In this document: positions 40,201-55,200 of the stretch, piece after piece
Layout: every line of letters starts with the position of its first letter
Numbering within the stretch: the stretch's first letter is position 1
DNA from: Larimichthys crocea
Taxonomy: Eukaryota > Chordata > Actinopteri > Sciaenidae
Direction of reading: 5' to 3'
Assembly: GCF_000972845.2 (NCBI RefSeq)
Contig: NC_040018.1
Span: 1,593,632 to 1,657,631 of the forward strand
DNA: 64,000 nt
Translations under genes and position numbers: made by a program
The notes under the pieces: model-generated
What the model saw: only the letters and a program-made list of their open reading frames with translations
Told to the model about the DNA's origin: nothing
Database searches by the model: none

Positions 40201-43200
40201 AGGCGCGGAACTTCAGCTGCTCTGCTATCACGTCAACCTCTGACTCGCCCTGAAATATATGAGAGCAAGTTAAAGGAAAAAGTCTGCAGACTCACTGACC
40301 TTATGGGAGCACTGAAGTTTGCAACTGGGCTCAAGCTCATTTTCTGCAGGCATCCAGAGAGTCTGGTCCTATTTTTTTTTAAATAAAGTAAGGCCTTGCA
40401 GATTACCACTTTATATTCCATGGAGAAGCTTTTTGGAAAAACTGAGATTAGTTACAGGGTCAAGACCAAAATAAACACTGTGCCTACACCACTAAATCTC
40501 ATTCATTGCAGTATTTGTAATTGTGTTTCAGATATATTAGTCCAACCTGTGAGTTCTCTCTCTGTAGTTTGGAGCCACTGCTCTCTGAACCTCCGTCTGC
40601 TTTGGTTTCAGCCTCTGGTTTCTTCATGGTCAGACCATCATCCTCATCTTCATCATCTTCATTGTCATTTCCCCAGTCCAGCTTTAACCCGTCATCCTCC
40701 ACCTTGACCACAGGCTGACTCCAATCCAATCCACCTGTGCTATCATTTCCTCCCCAGGCTTGGGCGGGGGCTGCTGGGAAGCCCCAGTCCACACCTCCCT
40801 GGGTGCCATTTTCCAGGGGTTGACTCGAGTTCAAGTTGGCCTTGGATGAAGCTTTGCTGAGAGGCGAGGAGCCAGATTTCTTGGTAACTTTGGGAATCTT
40901 GGAGAGAACTTCCAGAGCCAGAACAGGGCATCCCACCTACAGAAGATTTAGATACGATTAAAAGAATTTCTTGACACCTTTAGAAGGTAAAATAACTATA
41001 AAAGAAGGAAGGTAAAAGGTCCCGACTGCATCAGAAGAACTGTATTGACGAGAGTGGCCTTATTATTGACGAGCTCACCTTGAAGTGTGCGTTGGCAGTG
41101 GTAAAGAACAGTTTGCGCTCTATAAGATTGATCTCATCTGCGCTGCTCTTCTCGGCAGTGAGGCCCACGGTTGCTGCTGTGCCCTCTGGATTTGCAAAGT
41201 GCCGACGGATGATCAAAGGGTGTGTCCTCAGGTAGTTATAGAAACTGAACACCACCGGGTTGCACGATTTCACCATCACATCTAACATAGGTGGATTTTG
41301 AAAAGGCAGAGGGACAAGAAAAAGCCTTTAAGCATAGCAGACAATGAATATGACCAGAGCAAAGAGGTTTTGTTGGATGTCGCTGTGTAACACCGACTAA
41401 AACGCCTGAAACCAACTGACCAGGGTTCTCATCATCCTCTTTGGGGATTCGCTCCAACAGTGTGTCCAGGGCTTGGGTGTAATCCTTCATGATCCAGTAA
41501 GCTATGCTGCGGAGGAATGGGTCAGGGTGAAGTCTGGAACAGTGGTAACCACTTCCGTCCCTGTTACAGCCCAGGACCTTCTCATAAAGGAGGCCTTGGC
41601 AGGTGGATGAATTCTCAAAGTCCGCCTCATACAGCCTTGCTACTATCATGGCGAGCTGGAGATCTTCCATTTTCTCCAACAACACCTGCACAACACAGAA
41701 AAAAGGGCATGTGAGACTACACTAAACTGCAGGTTGAGTAAAATGTCAGCAAAGTAAAGTTCAAACATGTAAAAAATCACGAGGTAGTTATTTCCACTGA
41801 AACCAACCGACTACATGGAGCTCAGGCATACAAAGCTCACCCTTCTGTTTGTTTTGGTTATCTGTATATTTTGACGGTGTGATATGAAAACTCAGGCCAA
41901 GGGAAGCTTTTTATGCATCTTATCAGTGTAATTTGGACTTCTCTCGAGTGATTTAAAAGGCTGCAGAATACACAGTTCTCTCAGAACAGATACCTGCACT
42001 ATTAATGTTATTGATTTAACTCTCAGACACACCTTCGTTCTACAAGGTTTCCATAAAACAAGTTTCCACTGCGAGGGGAAATGGAAATTGAGTGTTGGAG
42101 CAGACTCAACACTCTTGTCTGTGTATCCTGTGTGTTGCTCAGTGTAAAAGTGTGTGTGCTGTTCACACCTCTATGGCGTCTTTGAGAGATCCAGCCAGGA
42201 GGAAGAAGGCAGCGGACTGTTCAAAGCGCTGCTTTCCCAGCAGGGAGAAAGCATTTTTCAGAGCTGCCTTCCTCCAGCGGTCCTCAGTGAAGTTGTTCTT
42301 GAAGAACTGAGTCATCTTCTCATCATGCTGAGACCTGAGAGAAGAAAAAAAAAACACACTGCTTAATATCCATATAAAAGTCTTGTCTTCATAACAATGA
42401 AAGAGTTCAGAAACAATGCCCTACCTGAAGAGCCCCCACAGGACAGCTTTCTTCTTCATGGCCAAGTAGAACAAAGCAGCATCTAAAGGGTCGTTGTGTC
42501 TCTGGAACGCAGCTTTACCTAACTAATTATAGAAAAACATCAGTTAATAAATCAATAATTCCATTTTTCACTTATTGGCTGGAATGATGTCAGGTGCTCT
42601 TCAAAGACAACGTCAAAACACTGAAAATCATCACACACGTCAGTCTAAATGTCTGCCTTATTTAGCGACTGTTAAAGATCTATTCAGATGAACTATTTGC
42701 TTTGATTTGCATTGCTCTTTGTAATAACCCTAGTGGCTCATCATTATAATAGTACACTTCCTAAAGGAAATCTACTTCAGCTGGCTGGTACAGAGACAAA
42801 TACATACAGTCAGGACTGAACTAAGGAAAGAGTGCGAATGACTGGAATGTTCTATTTTTAAATCTTAAGCGTCTTTGGTTTGTTGAGGCATGCTGCTTCA
42901 ACTGTGTTTTTTCTTGACTGTACCTAATGGCATTGTTCTAACTCACTGCATTTAGGTATTTGTCTTTTAGGAATCCAATAAAACAACAAACAATAACTCT
43001 AACATAACCGGATCCACCACCTCAGAAGAAACGAAAGCTCCATTCGAACAGTATCAGGAAATATTCTAAGATTTATCAAGCCGGCTAGCATTCATCTAAG
43101 GATTGTATTGTGTTATATTTTCAGGTATACCTGTTTTTTGTTGATCAAGTGTTCTCCAGTGCAGAGCTTTCTGTAGCTGTACTAGTTAGCTGTGCTGTCC

Positions 43201-46200
43201 TATTTCCTTTTCTAGTTCATTCTTTACATCACTGTCCTAATGTAAGAGTCAATCAATCAGTACAATGCAGGAAATTAAACATTGTGCATGCATCAGCAGA
43301 TCAGTATCTTTTAATCTGAATTTTGTCCTGGTACCTTCTCCACCATTTTCCTCAGAGTGTTGATGTTGCGTATCCACCAACCCACTCCGACAGCTCTGAG
43401 CTCAGACCATTGTGGATCGCCTCTCTGCATGGCTGGGATCATGTTCAGCAGCTCTTCTTCCGCCTCAGAGTGGAAGGCCCATGCAAAGTGGCATGTTGAT
43501 AGGCCTGTCATAGAGGTAGAGAAAGAAAGAAACAAAGAAAGAAAACGCATGCTCCAAAGTTCATTTTCATGAATAAATGCACTAGAAATCAACATCTCAT
43601 AACCACAAAATGACAGTATAGTGGTATTATTGCAGTGTGGTTTACCCTGGTGGAGCAGCTGCATGCGGTAGAGGGGGGGTAGAGAGGTGAGCAGGCAGGT
43701 ATGAAGACGCATGGCCAGCAGGTACCTCAGTCCGCACTCATCGAGGGCCTCGGCACCTACACAAAAACAAGACCAGGGAGCTGTCAGCTTTGTCATTGCT
43801 CCTCCAACAACCACTCTATTGAAACGGCAGCCAGAGAGCAAAGCTCTGTCACAGACTATGTCTCTTGTCCCTGAACCTTCTTACCCTCTCTGTGCTTACT
43901 TAGCCCTGGAACAACCTGCTAATGTTTCCTCTCAAAAGACTAAATAAATAGGATGGAAAATTACAGAAAAAAGACGAAGATAATGGAAAAAGTGCAGTGT
44001 CTGTTCATATACAGTAAAAACAGTACTGTTGTTTATATTAATGGAGATTTGATGGCTGGAGATTAACCCTGTCCTGGAACATGCAATCAAGCAAAATTAT
44101 ACTTAGCTTTTATATCTATAACCTTAAGTCGACAAATAAACCAATAAATCATTTCTTGCCAAGGGTAACAGTTAATGGTCTTGCAGACAATGAGAGCACC
44201 AACACATCAAAATACAATAAAAAGCTACTCTGCAGGTATGTGTGCAACATATATCATTATATCTACATATATCATTTATATCTATATATCTATATCTATA
44301 TCTATATCAACCAACTATCTATATACACATGAATAAATAATATAAAAAAGGCAATACTTTATTCATCTGCAAAGAATTAAGACCCTGGAACTGGTCAGCC
44401 TCTTGATTAAGGACACTTCAGTGGGTACTTGGAAGAACTTCAATTAAGGTAACGGCTCTAAATGTAAGAGCTTTGATTGCTACAGATGGCTGTCGCGTGG
44501 ATATGGACATAAAAATACACATAAAAATGGCAAGATAGCTAAGAAAAATACCATCTTGTTAGAACACAAACATAAATAATAGGAGATTTATTGTGTATAA
44601 ATACAGTGTCAGGAGTAACCTAAAGATATTGTGGATGATTAAATGTATTTGAGTGCTGTGTTCCAATAAAAGACATTTTAATGTGGTGATGACTCATGTT
44701 CAAGGAAAACACACACAACAGAATCTACCACCAATGAGCCTTGGTGCAATATGTTTACACTTACCCTGTTATATAATCTAACATACAGAGCACACATATG
44801 GCTGTATACTATTCACATAAACACACAGTATATACACTGACCTGAGTACTGTTGATCAGTGGAGCCGGCAACCTCTGCACTGGTTGTTGCAACAGTATCA
44901 GCCAAGGCCACCAAGAACATCTGCTCTAGTCTGGTCAATCCTGGCAGGCTGGAGTGCATAAGGTGACTGGATAATACCTGAGCACACAAAGGAAGATAGT
45001 AAAGAGCAATTTTTATGAACCAATTCATTCAAATACAATATATGTTTTATCATAAATAGCTGACATTAACAGTGCAATTATGCTTAAAAAAAAAAAAAAA
45101 AAGGCATCCACTTCTTAAATAGAAAGCAATACCTGAGCATGCTCTGGTCCAAAGTACGTAGGTCCATATTGAGAGAGATTGATAACTCGAGACTTCTTCT
45201 CTGGTTTGTCGGTGGCAAAGTTCACAAAGTCATCTGTGGTAACTGTTGGCACCTGTTAGGATGAACACAGGCGTTAAAAGTATCGGCTGACTACGCCTTT
45301 AATAATAAATCAGAGCTCTCTTAACTCTGCTTACCTGGAAGAGGTCAGAATACTGGTCCTCTGTGGACTTCTGGGCTCCCTCGCCGTCGGCCACCTTAGC
45401 TCCCTTAGCAGCCTCTTCCGCTCCTTTGTATGAGGTATCTAGGTCAGCCAACATGAGGGAATACAGGGGCAACGGAGGGATGGAGTTGATTTCTGTGTAG
45501 TCCCTGCCCCCATCGCGGCCAGCCACAATGGTGTCTTTTGCTGTGCTGCCAGTCACACTGATGGTCCGGGACAGATGTCTCCTGGCACCGCCCTCACCTG
45601 CCTCCACATCTCTCACAACAGCAACTTCCCCGGCAATACACTTCACCAGGTGAGCAAGGATGGCCTGAAAAATAAAAGAGGTATGTGTTATACACTATCA
45701 TTTAAACACATTTCACATATATTTAGAGTTACTGAATGAGGCAGAAACAGACTCACCTTGGCACGCCGAACCTTGCCCAGGTCCATGAGTTCTAGCAGCT
45801 GGGTGGGATGGTACTGGGGTAGAGTCGGAGACAGGGAGTGAGCCGCCTCAAACAGTCCACCTTCCTGAAGTCCTGCTGGGGCACGAAGGGCCTCGTCCAC
45901 TGCGGCGCTCCCTTCAAACACACTTTTAGACCTGGCTCTTCCTTCAAAGACAGAGTTTGCGGTTTGACCTCCAGCAATGTCTGCGGATGATAGGTTGCCC
46001 TCCTCCCCTTCGCCAGGCTTCTTGTCCTGATGCCACTGGGCATACACGTGCATCTCACAGTCCATACCCACCACCAGGATGCCATCCCTCACCCAGGAAA
46101 GGGAGACTGGCAGAGATGGTGTGCCGTCTACGGAGGACAAGAGGTCCACCGACCGAAGCAGGATCCAGCGGGAGCGGATCCCCTGTTTGATACTGCCCCC

Positions 46201-49200
46201 TAGAGGAAGGGTGATAACAGCCACCCCCTCCTTGCTGCTAGTCTGCTCATTGACCATTCCGGAGATACGACCGTACATGAGAATGTTGGATCCAACTCCC
46301 ACGGTGAGAATGTGAGAACCATCCTCCTTTGACAGCCAGTCCAGGTGGACGTAGTGCTTAATGTTGGGGGAGCTATGGTCCCTGCTCATGTACAGGTCAG
46401 ACCTGGCATGGAGAAAATGATTAATTTATGAGACACCCATACTAGTAAGCATACAGTGGCTGACAGAATATGACACAAAGACACAAGCAGTGCCCTCCTG
46501 ACCTGCTGTAGACAAAGAGGTTGGAGTCCACGCTGACTCTTGGATCTAGGGTTGACGAGGGGCGGGTGAAGTCATCCAGGTGGAGAGTTTGCTCTAAAAC
46601 CCACTCTGAGCCCCCGGTGGACTCACACTCATAAATGGACACGTGCATAGAGAAGTCCTTTTCAGAACCCAGCAGCTGAGGACAAAGGGGAGCTTTCTTA
46701 AAACGTCTGAAAATGTCACATCTGAAGATACTGTAGACACTGAACAAGTCGGTCTGGTTCTTGGTTGTAAATAAATTATAAAGTGAGGCGGGCACACACA
46801 CCTGAAGCACACTGAAAATCCAGACTCATAGGCCAGTGTGCTAGTCATAAACCTCAATGTAGCTTCACATAATTCAAATACAGAGCAGCCACATGATGCT
46901 TAATCTGATTTCATCACCTCCTTTTTCATTCATGACCAACGATTAGTACAGATTTTAAAATTTAAATGTGCATACTGTGTTTATCTAATCTAGTTCCACC
47001 CTCAACATTCTCTGCTCTACATAAATATGTATTTATATGCTGATATATGAAATTGTTATCTATTTTGGGGAGGATCCAGACAATACAACCATATTTATTC
47101 ACTGCATTTACATTTTTATTATAATTTTCCACTGCAAGGTGATTGCCACAGTTAAATGAATTCCCACACTGCTACAGGTTTTTGGTACAATACATAGAAA
47201 ATACCATATTACACTGCCAAATTCCAATTTCCTTACCTGTCCTTGTCGTGGCTTTTTAAACGCCACGGCCAGCCTGCCGATGTAGGAGCAGGACACAGCT
47301 ACAGGCCGTCCATACACACCCACAGCACTGTTGTTGTCTTCCTCCTCATTCATCAGGGCCCAGGGCTCCCAGCGGTACACAAGATTGTCTTGATCATCTT
47401 TGCTATACCCATCATCGCACTCCACAGCACAGTGCCAGAACCGCACGCGAGAGTCAGAGCAGGCAGTAACAATCAAGTATGGAGCCAGGCACACAGGGTA
47501 GATAGAGGAGGAACTTAAATGACCTAGCAGAGAGAGCAGGCAGGTGGGTTTAAACACTGATTTCAATTTAAGGAACAACAAGTTGGTGTGAGTTATATGT
47601 GTGACAACAATCCCAACCTGCAGAGGGGGTGGCCCTGGTAACCTCCACCCCGTGGGGCAGGTCGAGACGCTTGCTGTACACCAGCTTGGAGCTGAGGATG
47701 AGTTTGCTTGCTGATTGTAAATTGGCTGTAGAGGCTGACCGTGGCAGGGGTCTGATAGGAGAGGTCTCCGGAGACGAGTCGGCATTCACAACTTGATTGG
47801 GAACCATTAGCTGGCTTTGGAAGCTATAATCTGGGCTCGGCTCATCTGGACACAGAGACACGGGACATATTACGGCTGTCCTAAATCTCAGTAGAAGCAG
47901 TTTGATGTAGATAAGAAAAGGTAAACTTTATATTTAACTCAAAACTTACCAACACAGGCCTGCACAGACTTGAGGTGTAGGTGCCACATCTGCAGCACAG
48001 AGTTCCTGTTGAGATCCTTTTCTATGACCACCAGGAAGAACTTCTCAGAGAATGGGGCAGGTAGGTAATCTGGATATAGCAAAATAACATTACTATTTTG
48101 ATTGACAACCAGGACTAAAAAGGAATTAGACCTAGGCAGAGTTTTAATGTAGCAGTGTGCTATACCTCCACCAGGTGGAAAGGCTGGTGTGTATGCTTCT
48201 GGCTCTTTCTGGGGCTTGTAACCTAGAATGAAGTCCTCTTGGAAGACATGCAGCAGCTGGGTGTTGGCGCCACACTGGATGCATGGATACACGGAAAGAG
48301 CATCAAACAGATTACTATGTCTATTGATGAAAGGTTTCAGGATGTCAAGCCGTGAATTCCTGTCCACCACTGACCCGAGGTGGGTGTGAAAAACACACAG
48401 AGCAGCTGCTAACCTGGTTTGTAATGACGTCCAACTCTATGATACATCCAGGTCTGGCAGTGGACTGCTGGCTGACAATGTTAAACACTTCGCCCACCAG
48501 TTTCTAAACAGAGACACACATGAAAAATGGTAAATCATCCATTTACTTACCAATGTAAAAGACTAGAGTGGTGAAGATATATTGCATAATATGATTTGCA
48601 GTTAGGAAGAAAGAGATTTTGCTTTATGCGTAACATAGACACTTTTCCAAGAATGTGAGATATTTGTGATGCAGACGATGTACTCTGTTGTTTTATGTTG
48701 GGCAACATTCATAAATAAAGGCAGCATCAAAAGGGCATTAATAAAAAGCTCATGGGAGTTGAAAATATGCTCTCTAACAATAATTTAATATCTGTGAAAG
48801 ATGGGTCAGCCCCCAATACGGCTGCTCACAAGTCTGCTTTAGACACGATTTGTGGTCCTTTGTGACAAAAAGGTTTAAAGATGGTGTAGCACATGAAGAC
48901 CCAGGTACATAAAATCCATTGCAAAGAGGCTCTAATCAGACATCATATTTTTTTTCCTGTGCAGTGACGAGTGTGTGTGTGTCCACTCACAGACGTTTCA
49001 GGATCTGACAGCTCATCCAGCAGTTTTCTGGCATCCACCACGGCTTGATAGAGACGCAGGTTTTTACCATCTGATGCCACGAAGCAGGCGCTGGCACTGT
49101 TACAGTAAGTTCCTGAGGGACACAACACATAATTTGTGGAAAGTCCTGCAGTGCCAGTGAATGTTAATTAATATTCTCTCTACAACACATATTTACCTAA

Positions 49201-52200
49201 AATATTCATTAAATATTTGGTAGTTTTAATAGAACGTCGGGGGATAATCAGAAGTAAAATCATGTTAAAAGACATTTCACTATTAAAAAAAGAGTTGTTT
49301 CTTTCCTCGGGCAGCAGAGAGACTAAATCCAGGTTGGACCTTAATTGGAAATTTATTTAGTGCAACTTATATGCAAAACTGCATTGCACTGGAGGTATGC
49401 AGTTTAGAAGATTTAGCACAGAATATAGTAGATTTTACATATATGGAACCAAATGTTGCTCTATGAGAAAAAGCAGAAGCTCAGATGAACAGTGAAACTT
49501 CTGCTTTTCATTTGAATTCTATGTCTGCATTCTTTCATCACTGAGGTTAAAACTTCCACCACATTAAATATGCACGGTGTGTTTACCGAGTACAGAGCTG
49601 GGTACTAGTGTAGGTAGCCAAGCAACATTGCTGAAGGCAGAGGTGTGCAAGGAGTTGATACGGGCGAGTTCGGAGACCCCTCCAGTGCAGGACAGGGGTC
49701 CAATGTGGTCCACCCTCCACAAGATCAGCTCACTATAGATGGCGTTGGGGTCATGGAAGGTCCTTGTAGCTGCGTTACGAAGCTGCTTCCTGCTAATGGA
49801 AAGTAATGCATAGTTACAACACATTGACAGTCACTTGCAGGATGAGTGTGTCACAGTGTGTTTTAATAAGCATCTATGTGTTCCTAGCTGATTCTTTCTT
49901 CTCCTCTTCACACCCAATTCTGTATTCGCAAACCCTCTGTTCTATACCTGGTAAGACCCTTTGGTAGGGGAATGGTAGGGGGCTGCTCTCCTTCCAGGCT
50001 GCCAGGGGCCGACGGAGGGGTGAGCAGAGCATTATGGTGAGAGGAGGTCAGCAGCAGTGGCAGCACTGTGTGGCAGGCTTGGTCATTCAGATGAAAGCGG
50101 TGGCCGCAGTACCGGAACTTGTGAGATACGGTCAATACGTTGGAGAAGGCAGAACGCTCAGCAAATGTCACTGCCCACTGCAGACAAAGACACACACAGA
50201 TATACACCTTTGCAGAAAAAAGAAAATGTTGCAGCCAAGCTCTCAAATTTGTTCCTAGCAATCTTTTACCTGATTGAGAGATCCATCAACATGCTTGGAC
50301 ACCATCATGACAGCAGGACTGATGCCAGGCCGAGGGTTGGGAGAGGAGGCCAGGGTGGGTGATCCCAGCCCTGCTGAGGCCGAAGCAGAGCGGGACATAC
50401 GTTGGACCATCCTCCCCTGGTCCCCTGCCCCGGAACTCTCACCTTCAGACAGAGTGCAGGCGTACATCAGAATGTTTTTACTCAACGAGTTGGCATCACC
50501 GGTAGGAAATGCCACTGGAATACGAGAGGAGAAGGACACCTGGTGGGAGAGATGGAGGGAAATATTAGGAACACAGGCACATATTCTCTGCAGTCATTCA
50601 TCCTTAAGGCCTAATTAGCAATTTATACCAACCTAATGCCAACATTCTTGTTCATTAGTAGCAACAACATTACCAATATGCTATTTGGCTTGCAGTGTGT
50701 GTGCTCTCATTATGATCGGATTATAAAGACACGTCCATGCGAGCCAATCACAATAAATAAGAACCTGAAGAACCTGTCTAATGCTACATGAATGTAGAGA
50801 TGTCCTAACAGCTGCAGATTCCAAACCTTTCTCTATCATACTGAGTGTGCGAATGTGAAAAACTATTGTGTCACATTCGCCAGTTAACGAACCAGCGAGC
50901 GACACGGATTCACTAAACTCTGATGCTAATGAATCTGTGATCTCTCGTACAACATTCAGGTGCTGGCTTCTCGTTTCTGTCTGTCTGTCGCTTTCGCTTT
51001 CAAAATGACAAGCGACACCGGCAGCACATCATGGCAGCTGTCACTTATTAACGTCAATTCTGTGAGCAACTTGAGGACAGGTCAAAATTTAATTTCTCTG
51101 CTGTCAGGTGGAAGTGCAAGGTTTAGCCAGTGTCTGTACTCAGGCATCACCTGTAAGTGTAACATGAAATACAACTGAGAATAGACTGAGCGTTTCTGTA
51201 GTTCCAACCACTGTCTCACTGATCGCGTCATGTTCAGTTGCATTCTTACAGATAAACTTGCATTTATAATCAGATTAATTATTTACAATGATAAACTTAA
51301 AGGTAAAGAGACTAAAGACCTCACTGGGACATCCTCACTGCTTTGTAAATATATGTGTATACATACGGTATGTGAAAATGTTGGAGATTTACAACATTAA
51401 ATTATTACTAATAATAGACATTGTATTTTCAAATATAAAATAAATATAACTCAGGCAAGGCAGGATGATTTTTTATGAAGCATGACATGAAAAAGTTTCA
51501 ATAACCCACATGCACACAGGAGCGCAGAGTCTGTCCACCAGAGGAAGAAGAAAAAAAGGATGTTGGGAGTCTTACATAAGACTGGGGGAGTGCTGAGTCA
51601 CCTTACAAAGTTTAACTACAGCTACACTGCTGCCACTGTGTGTGTGTGTGTGTGTGTGTGTGGAGGAGTGAATGAGCAAGCGATTCACTAATTAAAAAAG
51701 CAGAAGAGTTATTAATTTGGAAAAAGGTTTCTAGCCTTCTTGTGGAAATTACAAGCAGGATATGAATTTTTTTTCCCGTGTTCTTGATTTTCTGCTTACC
51801 TGCACCTGCCTGAAGATGCCTTGGTTGAATTCATCCAAGTACTTCACATGCCAAACCAGGAACGATCCATCGGCAGGGTGGATGGTGAACAGCATATCTG
51901 GGCTCTTGTTCCACTCTGTGGTCAATGTCTCCATCTTCCTCTCCAGCAGCATGGAGGGCAAAGGCATGCTGGAGCTGGAACCAGGGGAGGAGGCCTTGGT
52001 GCTACCCTGCTCCCCTGGCTCGCCCTCCTCACCGTGCTCCGAGGAGGCTTTGTCAGACATCTCATCCAGGTCTGGAAAGAGAGATGATAATGTGATTTTA
52101 CAAAATATTTTTCTTTTAAACTAGTGTGTTTTAAAGAGTGTGTGTCGGCCCGGTTGTGGGTCATACCAAAGTCAAACTTCAGAGGGGATCCTTCAGGGTC

Positions 52201-55200
52201 CAGGGGGTCCTCAGTGGTCTGCTCCAGCTGCTGTTCAGAGAACTTACGGAGCTGCAGCATAAATAGGTCCATGGAAGAAGTGAAGCTGAGGTCTTTATTG
52301 TTGAGCCAGTGAACCACAAAGCCTCCACCACCACTGCCATCATCTGGGTTGAACACTGCAGAATCAGCCAGCACTGGTGGGATATCTGATAGAGGAACAG
52401 GCAGGGCAGAGGAGAAAAAGTAGTGAGAAAGGGGCGGTCGGTAGCGTAGTGGGTTAAGCGGCCTGTGTAAGAGGCTATAGTCTTCGCTGCAGCTGGCCCC
52501 GGTTCGAATCCCGCATCGGACGGCCATTTACTGCGTGTCACTCCCCCTCTCTCTGCCCCCTGCTTCCTGTTTATCTTCAGCTGTACTATCATTAAAGGCA
52601 TAAAAGGCCAAAAAAAAAAGTAGTGAGAAAAAGGGTAAATAAAATATTACTCAAGCTTGGACGAGGTTTACAGCTGCACTGAATGTGTTGCTAAGAGTCA
52701 TTCATTTCCAAGAACCATTTCTGCTGCATCACAGACATAGAAACACACTTTGAGTCATTCCACCTTACCTGTGTTGGGGTTAATACTGGCTGAGATGTGG
52801 AAGTGACACAGGGCATTGGCATGATGAGCGATGTGGCGGTGAGTGTGTGCGTCCTGTGTGCCGAGCTGAGAGGGCAGCAGCTCACTGTGTGCCACCAGAG
52901 CGGAGGACCGTCGCCGGCCTCGGCGCAGATGCTTCAGGTGGTGGATTGACTAATCAAGCAAAGCACCGGAACAAAACACAGGGAACAAGTTTAGATAATT
53001 CCTTTAGCAAAACTAGTGTATCTTTTATATTTTCCCCTATGAATTATTACTGTTTTGATTTCACTCAGTAATTAAGTGTACCTCCAGAGCATGCTGGATC
53101 TTGTCCTTATTGCCTGCCAGGCCTGGCAGGCTGGAGCTGAAGGAGTGTGTGTTCTCGGAGATCTGTCCTCCAAGCAGGCTGTCTTCTGGCAGCAGGGTCT
53201 CTGACCACAACCTACACACACCATCCTCGCAGGATGTCAGCAATACATTGCAAACTGAACCCCTAGAAAACACGAGGAGAATGCAACGGTCTTAAACATT
53301 GAGCATTATTTTTTATCAATTGTCCAATATTTTAGCCTAAAATCAGAAGGGAGAGTTCGGAATCCAGGCCAAAATTTTAGTAGCAGCGTGTGACATGTGA
53401 ATATACAAGGTCATGATTCACTCTACACCACATCTACTATTTTCAAAAAGGTCCAATGCATCTTACAGCACTTACTATGAGCATGATGAATTACACTGTG
53501 AAAAGAAAAATGATAAAGTGGGCGTGCAAGTGGGAGGAATAAAACATCCCGAGATTCTCACTGCATGAGAGTGGTCGTTATTTGTAGATCCAATAAAAGA
53601 AAACAGTTTAAACGGTCTTGTTGGATGCACTGAATACAAATTGAGGATATGCCTGATAGAAAATTGCATTACTTTGCTCTGTCTGTGATCTTTTGCTTGA
53701 AGAGGAAGGAAATGCAAGACTGTGATATAAGGAGAGACTGCATTAAATTGATGAAATCACTGATTCACTCAGTGGGAGAGCCAAACAGAGAACTCCCTCT
53801 CACTGGCTACTTCCACCATCAGTTCAACAGTCTTGATTTGCCAAACAGCTATAGATAAGAACGACGGGTTGTAAACTGGCCAGACACATAGCAACTGGGA
53901 GTGATGGTCGACTACAGGTCTGCAAATCTATCTAGGAAAATCTACACACTACAAAAATAAAGCTTTTTTTTCAGGGTTGCCTCTGAAAACGAAAGAACAA
54001 ATCTAAAAATATATATATATTTATGTGCTTTAGAAGACAAGAAGCATGTGCAAGAAGGTGTCAAATTAACATCAACATGTTAATTGGCCACCCCGACTGT
54101 GTGCTGTCTTACTTGGCCATGAATTTGCTGGTCTTCCTCCAGGACATGCCAGTGACCGAGCGAGGATGTGCCAGGTAAACAAATGAGAAGTTAACGGGAG
54201 GAGGTTTTTTATCAGAGAGGTCCTGAACGACCACCGCAGACCTCCAGCCCGTGGTGGGATACCACACCTTGAGTAAACAGTCATCCTGTGTATGCAAACA
54301 CATGTATTGGACACACATTATATGTGAACATCACCACAGAGCTACAAAGCTTTTCAACAGTTTGTTGCGTTGTAGTGTGTTCACATGAATCCTTTACCTT
54401 CCCAACTGTTGCAAAGTACTCCCCGTCAGGAGACCACTTGGCAACATGGACAGATGCAGCAGTCCTGGGAGAAACACAATCATAAACAACGACGTCAGCT
54501 ACATTCACTTCTCCAAAAGGAAACTCCTCGGAAAATACAATTTGCCTGTCAGTGTGCATGCACTTCCTTGTTTTAGTAGATTTATTGCCCGTGTGTCATC
54601 ATATGACAATTACTAATCTGTCAATACGTATCCGTGTCTGTTCACACAGTTTAAAGAACAGGCTTCAGACTCAAAAGAATGGCTTGCAGTAACACGCACA
54701 AACCTTTTATGGAAGTCAGATAATCAGTAACCGCCTATAAGTTTTTATTAGTGAAAATGTTGCAATTCTACAACGTTTAAGAGGAAGAATTAAAGTTAAT
54801 ATTTTGTCACAGGGCAAGGACTAACTCTTTACTGCACGAATGCCAGAAAAAGCAAAAAACACATCAGCTGACAGAAAAAGACAAACATTTTGCTCCTGTT
54901 CTACTTTGAACAGCTCTTGCATGTAATATTCTAGTTACTAATGACACAGCAGAACAAGAGAGAGAGAATGGAATGAAGAAAATCAAAATATACAGGTCTG
55001 CTTGGCACTCGGCTTTCAGGATATTTAGAATATTTATAGATTTGTTTCACCAATAGGCATTAAGAGGACTGTGATTCTGCTGCTGACCTATTGTACAGGA
55101 AAGTATTTTTTCCATGTCAAACATGCCAGATGCTTTTACAGTATGCACTACAGCAAAAAAAACAACAACAACAAAACAAAAACGCACTTGCACTGCCAGA

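Noticed and set aside
52434..52520. Possible functional tRNA gene in dmxl2 intron 9
   Set aside because: The A and B boxes belong to a SINE head. The sequence continues into a SINE body with an A tail and target duplications, and does not fold as a complete tRNA by eye.
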